From Methanosarcina sp. UBA5 (GTDB lineage Archaea; Halobacteriota; Methanosarcinia; Methanosarcinales; Methanosarcinaceae), in the NCBI RefSeq assembly GCF_002505485.1, contig NZ_DAVG01000076.1:71984-112594 (forward strand): 40,611 nt of DNA. The letters run 5' to 3'. Positions 16,764 through 24,968 of the stretch are shown piece after piece; positions within the stretch are counted from its first letter, which is position 1, and each line of letters begins with the position of its first letter. The notes below the pieces were generated by a model, which did not search any database, was not told the origin of the DNA, and worked only from the letters and a program-made list of their open reading frames with translations. Position numbers and translations under genes: made by a program.

Positions 16764-16885
16764 ATTAAAAATAAAGAGATGTATAATCTGTTATTAAAAA
16801 CTAGTTTCTGTTTTTAATCAAAGAGTAATATACAGCCTTATTTTTAAACTATGGACTATCCGCTGTAAGCGGAGGTGAAAAGAAA
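16764..16885 (+). promoter_or_regulatory. conserved structured 5' leader, copy C
   Basis: TTATTAAAAAC at 16791-16801 pairs with GTTTTTAAT from 16810 around a different loop. CCGC-TGTAA-GCGG at 16860-16872 overlaps GGAGGTGA at 16871-16878. The hairpin loop is TGTAA here and TATAA in A and B, with the stem unchanged. Confidence 0.6.
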
Positions 16886-17089
16886 ATGGCTTTTAATGAC
16901 AGAGGAAATTCCTTCAGGGGAAGAGATAGCAACCGTGGAGGTTTCGGAGGTCCCAGGGAAATGCACACCGCGATTTGTTCTGACTGCGGTGCTGAAACTG
17001 AAGTACCTTTCAAGCCTGACCCTGACAGACCAGTCTACTGCAGAGAGTGTCTTCCTAACCACAGGAAACCCAGAGAAAACAGGTACTAA
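16886..17089 (+). CDS. CxxC-x17-CxxC zinc-ribbon protein with RG-rich N-terminus (C)
   Basis: A 67-residue sister of A and B with a shorter RG-rich part (RGNSFRGRDSNRGGFGG). CSDC and CREC are again 17 residues apart. The C-terminus is extended by a few residues (NHRKPRENRY). Its own TATA box, leader hairpins and GGAGGTGA are preserved, so it should be independently expressed. It precedes the decayed fourth copy and aIF-1A copy 2, repeating the gene order seen at 14643-16300. Confidence 0.85.
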   Translation: MAFNDRGNSFRGRDSNRGGFGGPREMHTAICSDCGAETEVPFKPDPDRPVYCRECLPNHRKPRENRY

Positions 17090-17443
17090 TACCAGGTTCA
17101 CTCAAAAAATTCTATTTTACAAATTATGTCCGTTTCGTTTAGCTTGAACAAGCCAAACGAACTTCCTTCTTTTATAGTGTCATACTAAATAATATTCTTT
17201 TATTGAACGATTATAGTATTCTTTTTAATTGATTTATGGATTTGAGCTTCTTTTGTAACCCTTTAAATCAAGCCGACAAATTCTCACGTAGATTGATGTT
17301 TATTTCAAGTATATTGATATCAATTCTATGTATATTGATGTCTATTTTTCGAAAAAAAATCAATTTTTTAATTCATTTTAAATTTTTGGACTTTTCTGGG
17401 TCATTTGTTCACAGGAAGATTTATATAAATAAATAACTACGTT

Positions 17444-17592
17444 TACCGTGGCGGCAACCTAGACAGTACCGTAGAGGTTTCAGGGGCAGCAGCAATGGCC
17501 CCAGAGAAATGCACAAGGTTATCTGTTTTTACTGCGGGGTTGAGATCTAAGTTCCATTAAAACCGACCGAAGGAAGACCGGTTTGCTGTAAA
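17444..17592 (+). pseudogene. decayed CxxC-x17-CxxC gene (D)
   Basis: A remnant most like gene B. YRGGN is followed, in another frame, by RRGFRGSSNGPREMHKVICF, then YCGVEI, a TAA stop where the sisters have Glu, then VPLKPTEGRPVCCK. The first CxxC survives as CFYC; the second is lost. A TATA-like TTATATAAAT precedes it, but the leader hairpins, the ribosome site and the start codon are missing. At least one frameshift and one nonsense change make it nonfunctional. Confidence 0.75.
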
Positions 17593-17842
17593 TTTCATTC
17601 TCTTTGTTTTTTGCCTTTTATTTAGAGGGATTTCTTGGGACCCAAATAAATGGAACCAAAAAACAATAATTTAACCAAGGAATTTAACCAAGTCTCTGCA
17701 AAAATATTAAATGTTTAATATGGTAAAGATCTTTAAAGACATCCGGAAAGACGGAAAAACAAGCCGAACTGAGAATAAAATCAGGGAGAGCCTATTCAAA
17801 ATCAAAGTTGTTGAAATAAAAACCATCATTTGAGGAATTAAT

Positions 17843-18190
17843 TTGGCTAATTACAGAAGCATTATCAGAAAGAGAAACGTGGGATCACATAAATCGGCTG
17901 TAGGAAATACTCCTGAAGTAACAAGGGTACGTACTCCTCGAAAGGACAGAAACGAAGTCCTGGCAACAGTATCAAGTTTACTTGGTTCAAAAAGAGTCAC
18001 ATTGCAGTGTATGGACGGTGTGGTTCGAATGGGACGAATCCCCGGATCCAAAAACAAGAGAATGTGGATTCGTGAAGGCGATATAGTCATAGCGAACCCC
18101 TGGGAAATTCAGGATTCCAAAGCCGACGTTACCTGGAAATATACCAGGCCCCAGATTGAATGGCTTGAAAGAAAAGGTTACCTTAACTGA
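17843..18190 (+). CDS. eif1A: archaeal translation initiation factor 1A, copy 2 (TTG start)
   Basis: A second aIF-1A, 115 residues, highly similar to copy 1 across the OB fold (EVLATVSSLLGSKRVTLQC, MGRIPGSKNK, EIQDSKADV) and the tail (EWLERKGYL). The differences cluster in the N-terminal 30 residues (NVGSHKSAVGNTPE versus KAGTGSSVPATQE), the part of aIF-1A that reaches into the decoding site. Initiation is at TTG 17843, with GAGG eight bases upstream. Two aIF-1A genes are known in Methanosarcina genomes; here they are only 1.5 kb apart and each follows CxxC-x17-CxxC genes. Confidence 0.9.
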   Translation: MANYRSIIRKRNVGSHKSAVGNTPEVTRVRTPRKDRNEVLATVSSLLGSKRVTLQCMDGVVRMGRIPGSKNKRMWIREGDIVIANPWEIQDSKADVTWKYTRPQIEWLERKGYLN

Positions 18191-18766
18191 GGATGCCTGA
18201 AATACTTTATTCGCTTTGTAGATAACTTTAATTTGCGATTCAATTAACCTGTGGTTAACTATGATTTTGGAAAATTAGGTTTAAAACTAGGATATGGAAC
18301 CACAAGCTCAAAAACTGCTTAAAATTTATAAAATTAAAGACCTGAAATTCAAATTGAAAAGCTCTGAGACGGTATAACTGAAATTTCTTATTTAATAGTC
18401 TCACAGTCAACTTGTAATTAGTCAACTATTAATGTAGGAAAAACGTCTCATGTTAACTTTACCGATTTCGCTGTCCTGAATTTAATTACTTAATTCAATA
18501 ACTTTTAACCTCATTCTAACTCTTTATCTCATTTTAACGCTGTTCTCCTCATCTGTCGGTCATAACAAGTGTCTATCGGAACTTCAATCTACCTGAGGGA
18601 ATCTTCCTCTACCCGGTTCAGAATACTAAGTTCAGAGTAATAAGTCAGCCTCAGAGAAATTTTTATAAAATTTTCAGGCTTTCGCTCAGGTTCTTCTTCA
18701 GGCTTTTTATCTCTCCGTGGTCTTTCAGATGTCTCAATTGGTGGAGTTCTGGAAAACATGTTCCAA
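18191..18766. other. intergenic between converging genes
   Basis: About 575 bases with no convincing ORF. It contains a small perfect inverted repeat TTAACC-TGT-GGTTAA near 18245, possibly part of the aIF-1A terminator. Confidence 0.35.
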
Positions 18767-20401
18767 TCAGAATTTACATTTAAGCTTTCCCAATTCTACA
18801 GAGAAAGTTTCATAGTTTACGGAATAGTCAATCGGGCACTCAATAACTGCCACTTTATTCAGGGCAAAAGCTCTCTCTAGAACTTCCGTAAGGTCATCAT
18901 CTTCCTTAATCCTTATACCCACAGCCCCGAAACTCCTGGCGAAGAGAGAAAAATCAGGATTTCCATAGTCCAGCCCGAAATTCTCAAAGTGCATCTTTTT
19001 CTGTTTCCATTTAATAAAGCCGAAACCATTGTCATTGAGGATAAGGACAACAACAGGAATTCCATAGCGGATTGCGGTCTCAAGTTCCTGGCAGTTCATC
19101 ATAAAACCCCCATCCCCGCAGATTGCAAGCACGCGACGCTCCGGATTAAGAAGCTTTGCGGTAATCCCTGAAGGGAGACCTGCACCCATGGTTGCAAGGG
19201 CATTGTCAAGGATTACAGTATTGGGGGCATAGGTCTTGTAAAGGCGAGAGAACCAGAGCTTATAAATCCCATTGTCCAGTGTGATTATATCTTCCCTCCC
19301 TAGCACCTTTCTAACACTCTGAACTACGGCCTGTGGGAGGGGAGGGTAGCTTTTCCTGGCAGGAGCATTTATTTTTTCCTCAATGAAACTCCTGGTGTGT
19401 TCAAAGATCGGAAATTCCCGTTTTTCCGGAATACTTGCAGCAAGTTCCCGGATTGAAGAGGCTATATCCCCGATGATTTCTACTGTGGGGTTAAAGTATC
19501 TATCAGGTACGGATTCCACGAAATCAATATTTATGATCTGCTTATCCAGTGTCATATTCCACAGGTAGGGAGGATATTCAACTATATCATATCCAATGGT
19601 AATAATAAGATCAGCCCCGTCAATCCCGCAGTTAACATAGTCTCTTGCATGAATCCCTGTGGCAAAGAGACTGTAGCTGCAGTCGTCAGGAACGACTCCT
19701 TTACCCATCTGAGTATGCACCAGGTAGATGCCTGTCCGCCCGACAAAATCTTCGAGCTCTTCAGTGACCGATTTTCGGTTCGCTCCTGAGGAAACTATGA
19801 TCAGGGGATTTTTAGCCTCACAGATCATGGTTGCAGCTCTTTTTACAGCCTCAGGATCAGGATAAGGAATTTTAATTTCGCTTCGCTTCTGCACCGTCGC
19901 CTCAGTTTCTTCTTCAGCTACGTCTTCCGGAAGCTCAATATGTATAGCTCCCGGCCTTTCAGCTTCCGCGTGTTTGAAGGCATTGCGGATTACTGTGGGA
20001 ATCATTCCCGGATCGGTAATGGAAACAGCCTTTTTGCAAAGAGGTTCCATCATCCTGACAACGTCTACAAGCTGGAAGCGGGCCTGCCAGTTGTCAGTCA
20101 GAGCCTTCTGTCCAGATATGGAAATAAGAGGCGCTCCTATAAGCTGTGCCTGGGAAACTCCTGTAACAAGATTTGTGGCTCCTGGTCCAAGCGTTGAAAA
20201 ACAGACTCCTGGCTTTCCGGTCAATCTCCCATACGTTGCAGCCATAAACGCAGCAGCCTGTTCGTGCCTTGTTACGATCAGTTTGATTCTGGAAGTCCTC
20301 AGTGACTCAAGCAGATCAAGGTTTTCTTCGCCTGGCAGTCCGAAAATGTATTCAACGCCTTCTTCTTCAAGCTGGGCAACGAAAAGATCCGAAGCTTTCA
20401 T
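18767..20401 (-). CDS. acetolactate synthase large-subunit-like ThDP enzyme
   Basis: A thiamine-diphosphate enzyme of 544 residues with the three-domain layout of acetolactate synthases. The N-terminal domain has GLPGEENLDLL and the catalytic Glu47 in TRHEQAAAFMA, which activates ThDP. The middle domain follows near LIIVSSGANR. The C-terminal ThDP site is GDGGFMMNCQELE through NDNGFG, the GDG-N motif that binds Mg-diphosphate. It likely joins or decarboxylates 2-oxo acids such as pyruvate, but no ilvN-type regulatory subunit lies next to it, which argues for a catabolic or specialised member. Upstream on the same strand (270-base gap) is an aldehyde dehydrogenase homologue, so the pair may be co-expressed. 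Confidence 0.85.
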   Translation of the reverse strand: MKASDLFVAQLEEEGVEYIFGLPGEENLDLLESLRTSRIKLIVTRHEQAAAFMAATYGRLTGKPGVCFSTLGPGATNLVTGVSQAQLIGAPLISISGQKALTDNWQARFQLVDVVRMMEPLCKKAVSITDPGMIPTVIRNAFKHAEAERPGAIHIELPEDVAEEETEATVQKRSEIKIPYPDPEAVKRAATMICEAKNPLIIVSSGANRKSVTEELEDFVGRTGIYLVHTQMGKGVVPDDCSYSLFATGIHARDYVNCGIDGADLIITIGYDIVEYPPYLWNMTLDKQIINIDFVESVPDRYFNPTVEIIGDIASSIRELAASIPEKREFPIFEHTRSFIEEKINAPARKSYPPLPQAVVQSVRKVLGREDIITLDNGIYKLWFSRLYKTYAPNTVILDNALATMGAGLPSGITAKLLNPERRVLAICGDGGFMMNCQELETAIRYGIPVVVLILNDNGFGFIKWKQKKMHFENFGLDYGNPDFSLFARSFGAVGIRIKEDDDLTEVLERAFALNKVAVIECPIDYSVNYETFSVELGKLKCKF

Positions 20402-20544
20402 GAATAAACCCCAATATAGCTATCTAACTTTTGTTCAGGTCGAATTTAACTTTACTCAGGTTTGTTTATTATGCCTTGGTTAAGTTATTAAGCTTAGATT
20501 AAATTTATTGTTCAGGCTTGAACAGATTTTTAAGCTTAAAAAGT

Positions 20545-20607
20545 AACTGTCAAGCTTAAACAAGCAGACTGTCAAGCTTAAACAAACTCTCAAGTTTAAA
20601 CAAATTC
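20545..20607. repeat. three short direct repeats between aldehyde dehydrogenase homologue and ThDP enzyme
   Basis: The word ACTGTCAAGCTTAAACAA occurs twice and a variant CTCAAGTTTAAACAA once, spaced 20-23 bases. An extra AAGCTTAA lies just before. They fall in the 270-base gap upstream of the ThDP gene and could be regulator sites or slippage products. Confidence 0.4.
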
Positions 20608-20671
20608 TCTTAGTAAAGTCTGGTTAAGGTTTATTCGATAAAAACTTCAATCAATTCTCAGCCCTTTAGAC

Positions 20672-22036
20672 TCACTTGTTGACCACAACCGTCTTTATGT
20701 TCACAAATTCCTTGAGTCCATAGTGAGAAAGTTCTCGCCCGATTCCAGATTTTTTTACTCCTCCAAAAGGCAGCCTCGGATCGGATTTAACCATTCCATT
20801 AATGGCCACAAATCCAGATTTTATTCTCTTTGCCAGCCTCTGGGCCCTTTCAAGGTTTCCTGACCATATCTCGGCTCCGAGCCCAAATTCTGTAGAGTTT
20901 GCAACTTTGACGGCTTCATCTTCGTTCTCTACCGTGATCACCGGAGCAATGGGTCCGAAAACCTCTACATTGCAAACCTTCATGTCGGTACTGGCTGCAG
21001 GGATCAGGGTCGGCCGAAAGAAAAAACCATTTTTACGCTCTTCTCCGTAAACGTGAGGTTCTACACCTTTCTTTTTTACGTCTTTCAAGACTCTCTCAAG
21101 ACTATCTATAAGTTCTTTCTTTGCAAGAGGCCCAATATCGGTTTCCTCGTCCATAGGGTCTCCGATTTTCAGTTCCTGCATTTCAAGCTCAAATGCCTCG
21201 ATAAAGTCTACAGCAATATCTTCCAAGACAATAAATCGCTTGGCAGCAATATAGCTTTGTCCGGTATTTAGAAAACGGGACTTTACGGCAACCTGCGCAG
21301 CCTTTTCGATATCAGCGTCCTCAAGTACTATGAAAGGATCCGAACCTCCCAGTTCAAGTACAAGGGGCTTTACCAAGCTCCCTGCAAGTTCCCCAATCTC
21401 CGAGCCTGTGTCTATGCTGCCAGTAAGCGAAACTCCGTCTACAATTTCTTCTTCAATAATTTCCATTGCAGTTTTTGAGTCAATTAACAGAGTATTAAAT
21501 ACGTTTTCAGGAAATCCAGCCTCAAGAAAAAATTTTTCGATTTCCAGCGCCGAAGCAGGCACATTCGAGGCATGCTTGATTACGCACACGTTTCCCGCAC
21601 ACATTGCTGGTACTGCAAATCTGAAAACCTGCCAGAACGGGAAATCCCAGGGCATGATCCCAAGGATTACTCCAAGAGGCTCAAAGGTTACATAACTTTT
21701 CTCAGCTCCTGTATCCACAATTTCGTCTTTCAGGAATTCGGCCGCGTTTTCAGCGTAATAATCACAGATCCGGGCGCATTTTTCAATCTCATCTCTTGAC
21801 TGTCTGATAGGTTTTCCCATTTCCTTTGTAATGATTTCGGCATAAATTTTGATATTCTGCCGAAGGACCTTCCCAGCTCTTGAAAAATATTTTGTTCTTT
21901 CCTCAACAGACAATGAACTCCACCCGGAAAAAGCAGCCCTGGAATTTTCAATCATGGACTCACATTTCCCGAAAGAAAATGAGTCATATGTCCAGTTTAC
22001 CTCTTCAGTATAAGGATTCACAGATTTTATTTTCAT
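20672..22036 (-). CDS. aldehyde dehydrogenase homologue lacking the catalytic cysteine
   Basis: A full-length member (454 residues from ATG 22036) of the succinate-semialdehyde dehydrogenase branch, with family blocks LTGSIDTGSEIG, LELGGSDPFIV, VEVFGPIAP and PFGGVKKSGIGREL. The general base Glu228 is kept. Two key residues are changed: the nucleophile position, normally Cys in GQSCIAAKR, is Tyr262 (codon TAT at 21251-21253), and the oxyanion Asn in PWNFP is Asp131. With both changes normal aldehyde oxidation is unlikely. The frame is otherwise intact, so it may be a pseudoenzyme with a binding or altered role, or a recently inactivated gene. GGGGGAAG precedes the ATG at 22036; an in-frame ATG 21 bases further up lacks such a site. 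It is upstream of the ThDP enzyme on the same strand. Confidence 0.85.
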   Translation of the reverse strand: MKIKSVNPYTEEVNWTYDSFSFGKCESMIENSRAAFSGWSSLSVEERTKYFSRAGKVLRQNIKIYAEIITKEMGKPIRQSRDEIEKCARICDYYAENAAEFLKDEIVDTGAEKSYVTFEPLGVILGIMPWDFPFWQVFRFAVPAMCAGNVCVIKHASNVPASALEIEKFFLEAGFPENVFNTLLIDSKTAMEIIEEEIVDGVSLTGSIDTGSEIGELAGSLVKPLVLELGGSDPFIVLEDADIEKAAQVAVKSRFLNTGQSYIAAKRFIVLEDIAVDFIEAFELEMQELKIGDPMDEETDIGPLAKKELIDSLERVLKDVKKKGVEPHVYGEERKNGFFFRPTLIPAASTDMKVCNVEVFGPIAPVITVENEDEAVKVANSTEFGLGAEIWSGNLERAQRLAKRIKSGFVAINGMVKSDPRLPFGGVKKSGIGRELSHYGLKEFVNIKTVVVNK

Positions 22037-22210
22037 GACTTCCCCCCAAAAAGTCATCTAAAAGTCACTTAACAATAATGGAATTGCCAGTATTATAATT
22101 TAAAGAAATTGGGAAGAAAATAAAGATTCCGGATCTTACATACATTCCTAAAATGCAATCTGGAGCAAATAGTCAGATATAAAACTATATTTTATCTAAT
22201 ATGATTAATT

Positions 22211-22303
22211 ATGTTCAGAATCTAGTAGAAATAGTTATAATATCCAAATATCAATTATAGAACATCTATTAATAACGAATATGATTATATGTGGGGGAAA
22301 AAT
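22211..22303 (+). promoter_or_regulatory. promoter/leader of lipoprotein 1, shared by three genes
   Basis: The block TTCAGAATCTAG-(C/T)AG followed by an ATTATAA-type box recurs at 23230-23260 and, less perfectly, at 24070-24101, each 50-75 bases before a lipoprotein start. The ATTATAA is a plausible TATA box and GTGGGGG before ATG 22304 a ribosome site. Confidence 0.5.
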
Positions 22304-22693
22304 ATGAAAAAATCACTGATTGTCTTAATAGTATTGTTTGGAATATTTCTGGCAATAGGATGTGCTGGTAAGGAAGGTGGAGCTCCAAATGAAACAGGAA
22401 CTCCAGAGCAAGCAGTAACTCCGGCTGAAGCAGTTACTGAAGTAGAAAATGTAACTGAAGTAGAAAATGTAACTGAAGTAGAAAATGTAACTGAAGTAGA
22501 AAATGTAACTGGAGTAGAAAATGTAACTGGAGTAGAAAATATAACTGAAATAGAAAATATAACTGGTACCGAAAATGTACCTAAGCATGTTAGTAGTATC
22601 CAAATAAAGAAGGCACGTATTCTAGAGAACACTCAAGCTGGGAATAATACCAGCGAAAGCGGAGTAATCAAAGTAACTCCCAGCAACGATTAA
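22304..22693 (+). CDS. sequon-repeat lipoprotein 1
   Basis: A 129-residue exported lipoprotein. The signal (MKKSLIVLIVLFGIFLAIGC) ends in a lipobox, so the Cys should carry the lipid anchor. The mature part is acidic and carries seven six-residue repeats of the type EVENVT, GVENVT or EIENIT. Each repeat contains an Asn-x-Thr sequon for archaeal N-glycosylation; further sequons (NET, NNT) flank them. The DNA repeat is 18 bp and its near identity suggests recent expansion. No catalytic domain is visible; a glycosylated surface spacer or coat is the simplest idea. ATG 22304 follows GTGGGGG. Two related genes follow in tandem. Confidence 0.8.
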   Translation: MKKSLIVLIVLFGIFLAIGCAGKEGGAPNETGTPEQAVTPAEAVTEVENVTEVENVTEVENVTEVENVTGVENVTGVENITEIENITGTENVPKHVSSIQIKKARILENTQAGNNTSESGVIKVTPSND

Positions 22694-23229
22694 TAAATCT
22701 TTTAAGGGTATCTTAGAACTCTGCCTCTAGTTCAGAGACTTTGTAATGTGCGTTGCCTTTATATACGAATTCTTAAACGCATAAGGCGGTAGCTGTGAAT
22801 TCTCATTCAGCAACCAGATTAATAATATATAAAGTTAGACTTTACCGAAAAGGTACTTCTACAAATATTCAATTTGTGTGACACAGTAATAGGAATATAA
22901 CAGTAAAGAAGTAAGATAGGTCGGCAACTTGGTATTTAAGCATTTACTGTAATTTGCCCTTGCATCTATCTTACTTTAACGAGAAAGCCTTTTAAAGATT
23001 ATTTCATTTTTTCGTCACATTATATCCTATTTTCTTGTCAATGAGTTTAATTTATTTTTTAATTTATCAACGACGTTAAATCTGGTTTCCTTCAGTCCCA
23101 TTTTAAAAAACTCTTTTTTCATAAATCAGGAGAAGATGAAATCAGAGAATAATAGGTGTGTTGAGTAAACCGAAGGTCCTTATTTTCAGAGAAATTAAGG
23201 TACTGTGTGGCAAGATCATAAGAAGAGTT
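22694..23229. other. intergenic, nothing recognised
   Basis: A 10-codon ORF with AGGAGA in front begins near 23137 but is too short to support. No RNA gene recognised. Confidence 0.35.
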
Positions 23230-23320
23230 ATGTTCAGAATCTAGCAGCAATTATTATAAAACCTCAATGTCAATTATAAAGCATCTGTTATAAAACACAT
23301 TAATTAAGTGGAGGGAAAAT

Positions 23321-23707
23321 ATGAGAAAAGCATTGGTCATATTGATAGTGTTGTTCGGTGTATTCCTCGCAATAGGATGCGCCGGTCAGAAAGAGAAAGC
23401 TCCAAATGCGACAGGAACCCCAGTAGAAGCTGTAACTTCAGTTGAAGTAGTAACTGCAGGTAAAGCTGTAACTCCGGTTCAGGAAGTAGTAGTTGAAACT
23501 GCAGTTGTAAAAGAAACCCCTGTCAAAGAAGTAACTCCGGCTACAGGAGTAACTCCGGCTACAGGAGCAACCAGGACAACTATACAGGGCAACAACACTA
23601 CTGTAAACAGGACCACTATACAGGGGCCTAACGCTACTGTAAACAGGACCACCATAAAGGGACCTAATACTACTGTAAATAGGACTGTAGTCAAAGTAAA
23701 TCCTTAA
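23321..23707 (+). CDS. sequon-repeat lipoprotein 2
   Basis: A 128-residue paralogue of the preceding lipoprotein, with nearly the same signal (MRKALVILIVLFGVFLAIGC) and an identical lipobox LAIGC-AG. The middle is rich in Val, Thr, Glu and Pro. The C-terminal third has three repeats of about 14 residues (TTIQGNNTTVNRT, TTIQGPNATVNRT, TTIKGPNTTVNRT), each with two Asn-x-Thr sequons. Different sequon repeats on the same anchor suggest independent expansion under selection for glycosylation sites. GTGGAGGG precedes the ATG. The upstream block matches that of lipoprotein 1. Confidence 0.8.
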   Translation: MRKALVILIVLFGVFLAIGCAGQKEKAPNATGTPVEAVTSVEVVTAGKAVTPVQEVVVETAVVKETPVKEVTPATGVTPATGATRTTIQGNNTTVNRTTIQGPNATVNRTTIKGPNTTVNRTVVKVNP

Positions 23708-24069
23708 TACATGGCAAGGGAGACTGAAGAAGTAAATAAAATTTGGGCAGAGTTCTAGGTAACTCTGAGTCAAGTCGAATTATCAAGTGATGTTCAGGAA
23801 TTATCCGGATTCTGCCCATAACACAAAATTTTATAAAAATGACTTTACTTTTTTAAAAATTGTTGTACTATTTCCAGATAATTTTCAAAATAATTTTGAA
23901 TTGTTTCACGAACCCAACAGTAAAATGTATATTATAATATGTCAATCTCACTTTAAAAGACGTCGTTTTCATCTTCGGAAAGAGCTAAACCTGAAAAAGA
24001 AGGCTTGTAAAATTTATAGGAGAGTATGACTTTAAAGAGCTTCATTACCAAATTAATAAGAAGGAAAAC
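23708..24069. other. intergenic, nothing recognised
   Basis: AT-rich. An 80-codon frame at 23787-24029 has no ribosome site and no recognisable feature. Confidence 0.3.
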
Positions 24070-24146
24070 TATTTTTAGAATCTGGCAGGCACTATTATAA
24101 AACCAAGCAATAAATTATAAAATACTCTATTTTTTATGGGGAGAGA

Positions 24147-24569
24147 ATGAGAAGAGAACTTGCAATTTTCATGGTCTTATCTATCATATTTCTGGCAATC
24201 GGATGCGCAGGAAATAAACCGGCAGCGTCACCGAAACGCCTGCAGTAGCTCCTGTTGAAACACCTGTAGTCCAGTCTCGAATGTAGCGCCTCAACCAGCA
24301 TTCAAGGCAAGATTTTTGAAGTTGCCAATTGAAAATTTTTCCTTTAGCCCTGAATCAGTTAAAATATTAATCAGCGATACCGTAAGATGGACGAATAAAG
24401 ATTCAGCAGTTCATACAATGAGAGGACCTGATTCTGAACCGGTGAACTGAGAACAGGAGATACGTACGAGTTCCTGTTTACAGACGCGGGAACCTATAAT
24501 TATGACTGCTTGATCCATCCTTCTATGAAGGAAACTGTAATGGTTAATGAAAAAAGTGAAGACTTGTAA
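24147..24569 (+). pseudogene. cupredoxin (plastocyanin/azurin-like) lipoprotein, frameshifted
   Basis: A third member of the lipoprotein array, broken by frameshifts. From ATG 24147 the signal and lipobox read MRRELAIFMVLSIIFLAIGC, then the frame ends in a stop. A shifted frame gives TETPAVAPVETPV. Another gives IENFSFSPESVKILISDTVR and WTNKDSAVHTMRGPDSEPVN, then a stop. A last frame gives ELRTGDTYEFLFTDAGTYNY, then DCLIHPSMKETVMV. The last two pieces form a cupredoxin with all four expected copper ligands (His in AVHT, Cys in YDC, His in IHP, Met in PSM). At least three frame changes make it nonfunctional, yet the ligands are intact, so decay is recent. Confidence 0.85.
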
Positions 24570-24614
24570 GAGTATTGAAATTTGAAATAGAGAATTGCTA
24601 TAAATTTCCATTTT

Positions 24615-24968
24615 ATGAAAAACAATTCTTTAAAGCTTTTTTTACTTACTTTTTAGTGCTGGGTAAACTCTAATCCTTTATCAAGCTATTCATCCATTTT
24701 CAATTTCTGTGGGTAAAGTGTTTAAAGCACAGATAGGAATTAATGAAACCGCATTTTATAATGAATTTTGTTGTAAAAATACAGTCATTCTTTTGCTTCG
24801 AAATCAACTGCCTGGAAGGATTTCACTCCTATTTACAAAAATAACGGGCAGGAAAATACTGAAGTTTCAGGAGGATTCAATGAGAGTTTTACAATAACGG
24901 AAGAGGAGATAGAAGGATCTTACATTGTAAAACCAAAAATCAGCTCTGTAGAAATACTCTTCAAATAG
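24615..24968 (+). pseudogene. decayed small exported protein
   Basis: A signal-like start (MKNNSLKLFLLTF, then a stop) is followed in other frames by VFKAQIGINETAFYNEFCC and then STAWKDFTPIYKNNGQENTE, VSGGFNESFTITEEEIEGSY and VKPKISSVEILFK with a stop at 24966-24968. The last piece looks like the C-terminal strands of a surface beta-sandwich domain. No family recognised. It abuts the broken end of the rimK pseudogene, so a rearrangement joined them. Confidence 0.4.

Noticed and set aside
17236..17436. 66-codon ORF with hydrophobic stretch
   Set aside because: AT-rich, no ribosome site, and it arises from short repeated ATTGAT words; not convincing as a gene.
22285..23773. Minus-strand ORFs rich in Tyr, Phe and Ser repeats
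   Set aside because: Antisense shadows of the sequon-repeat lipoprotein genes.
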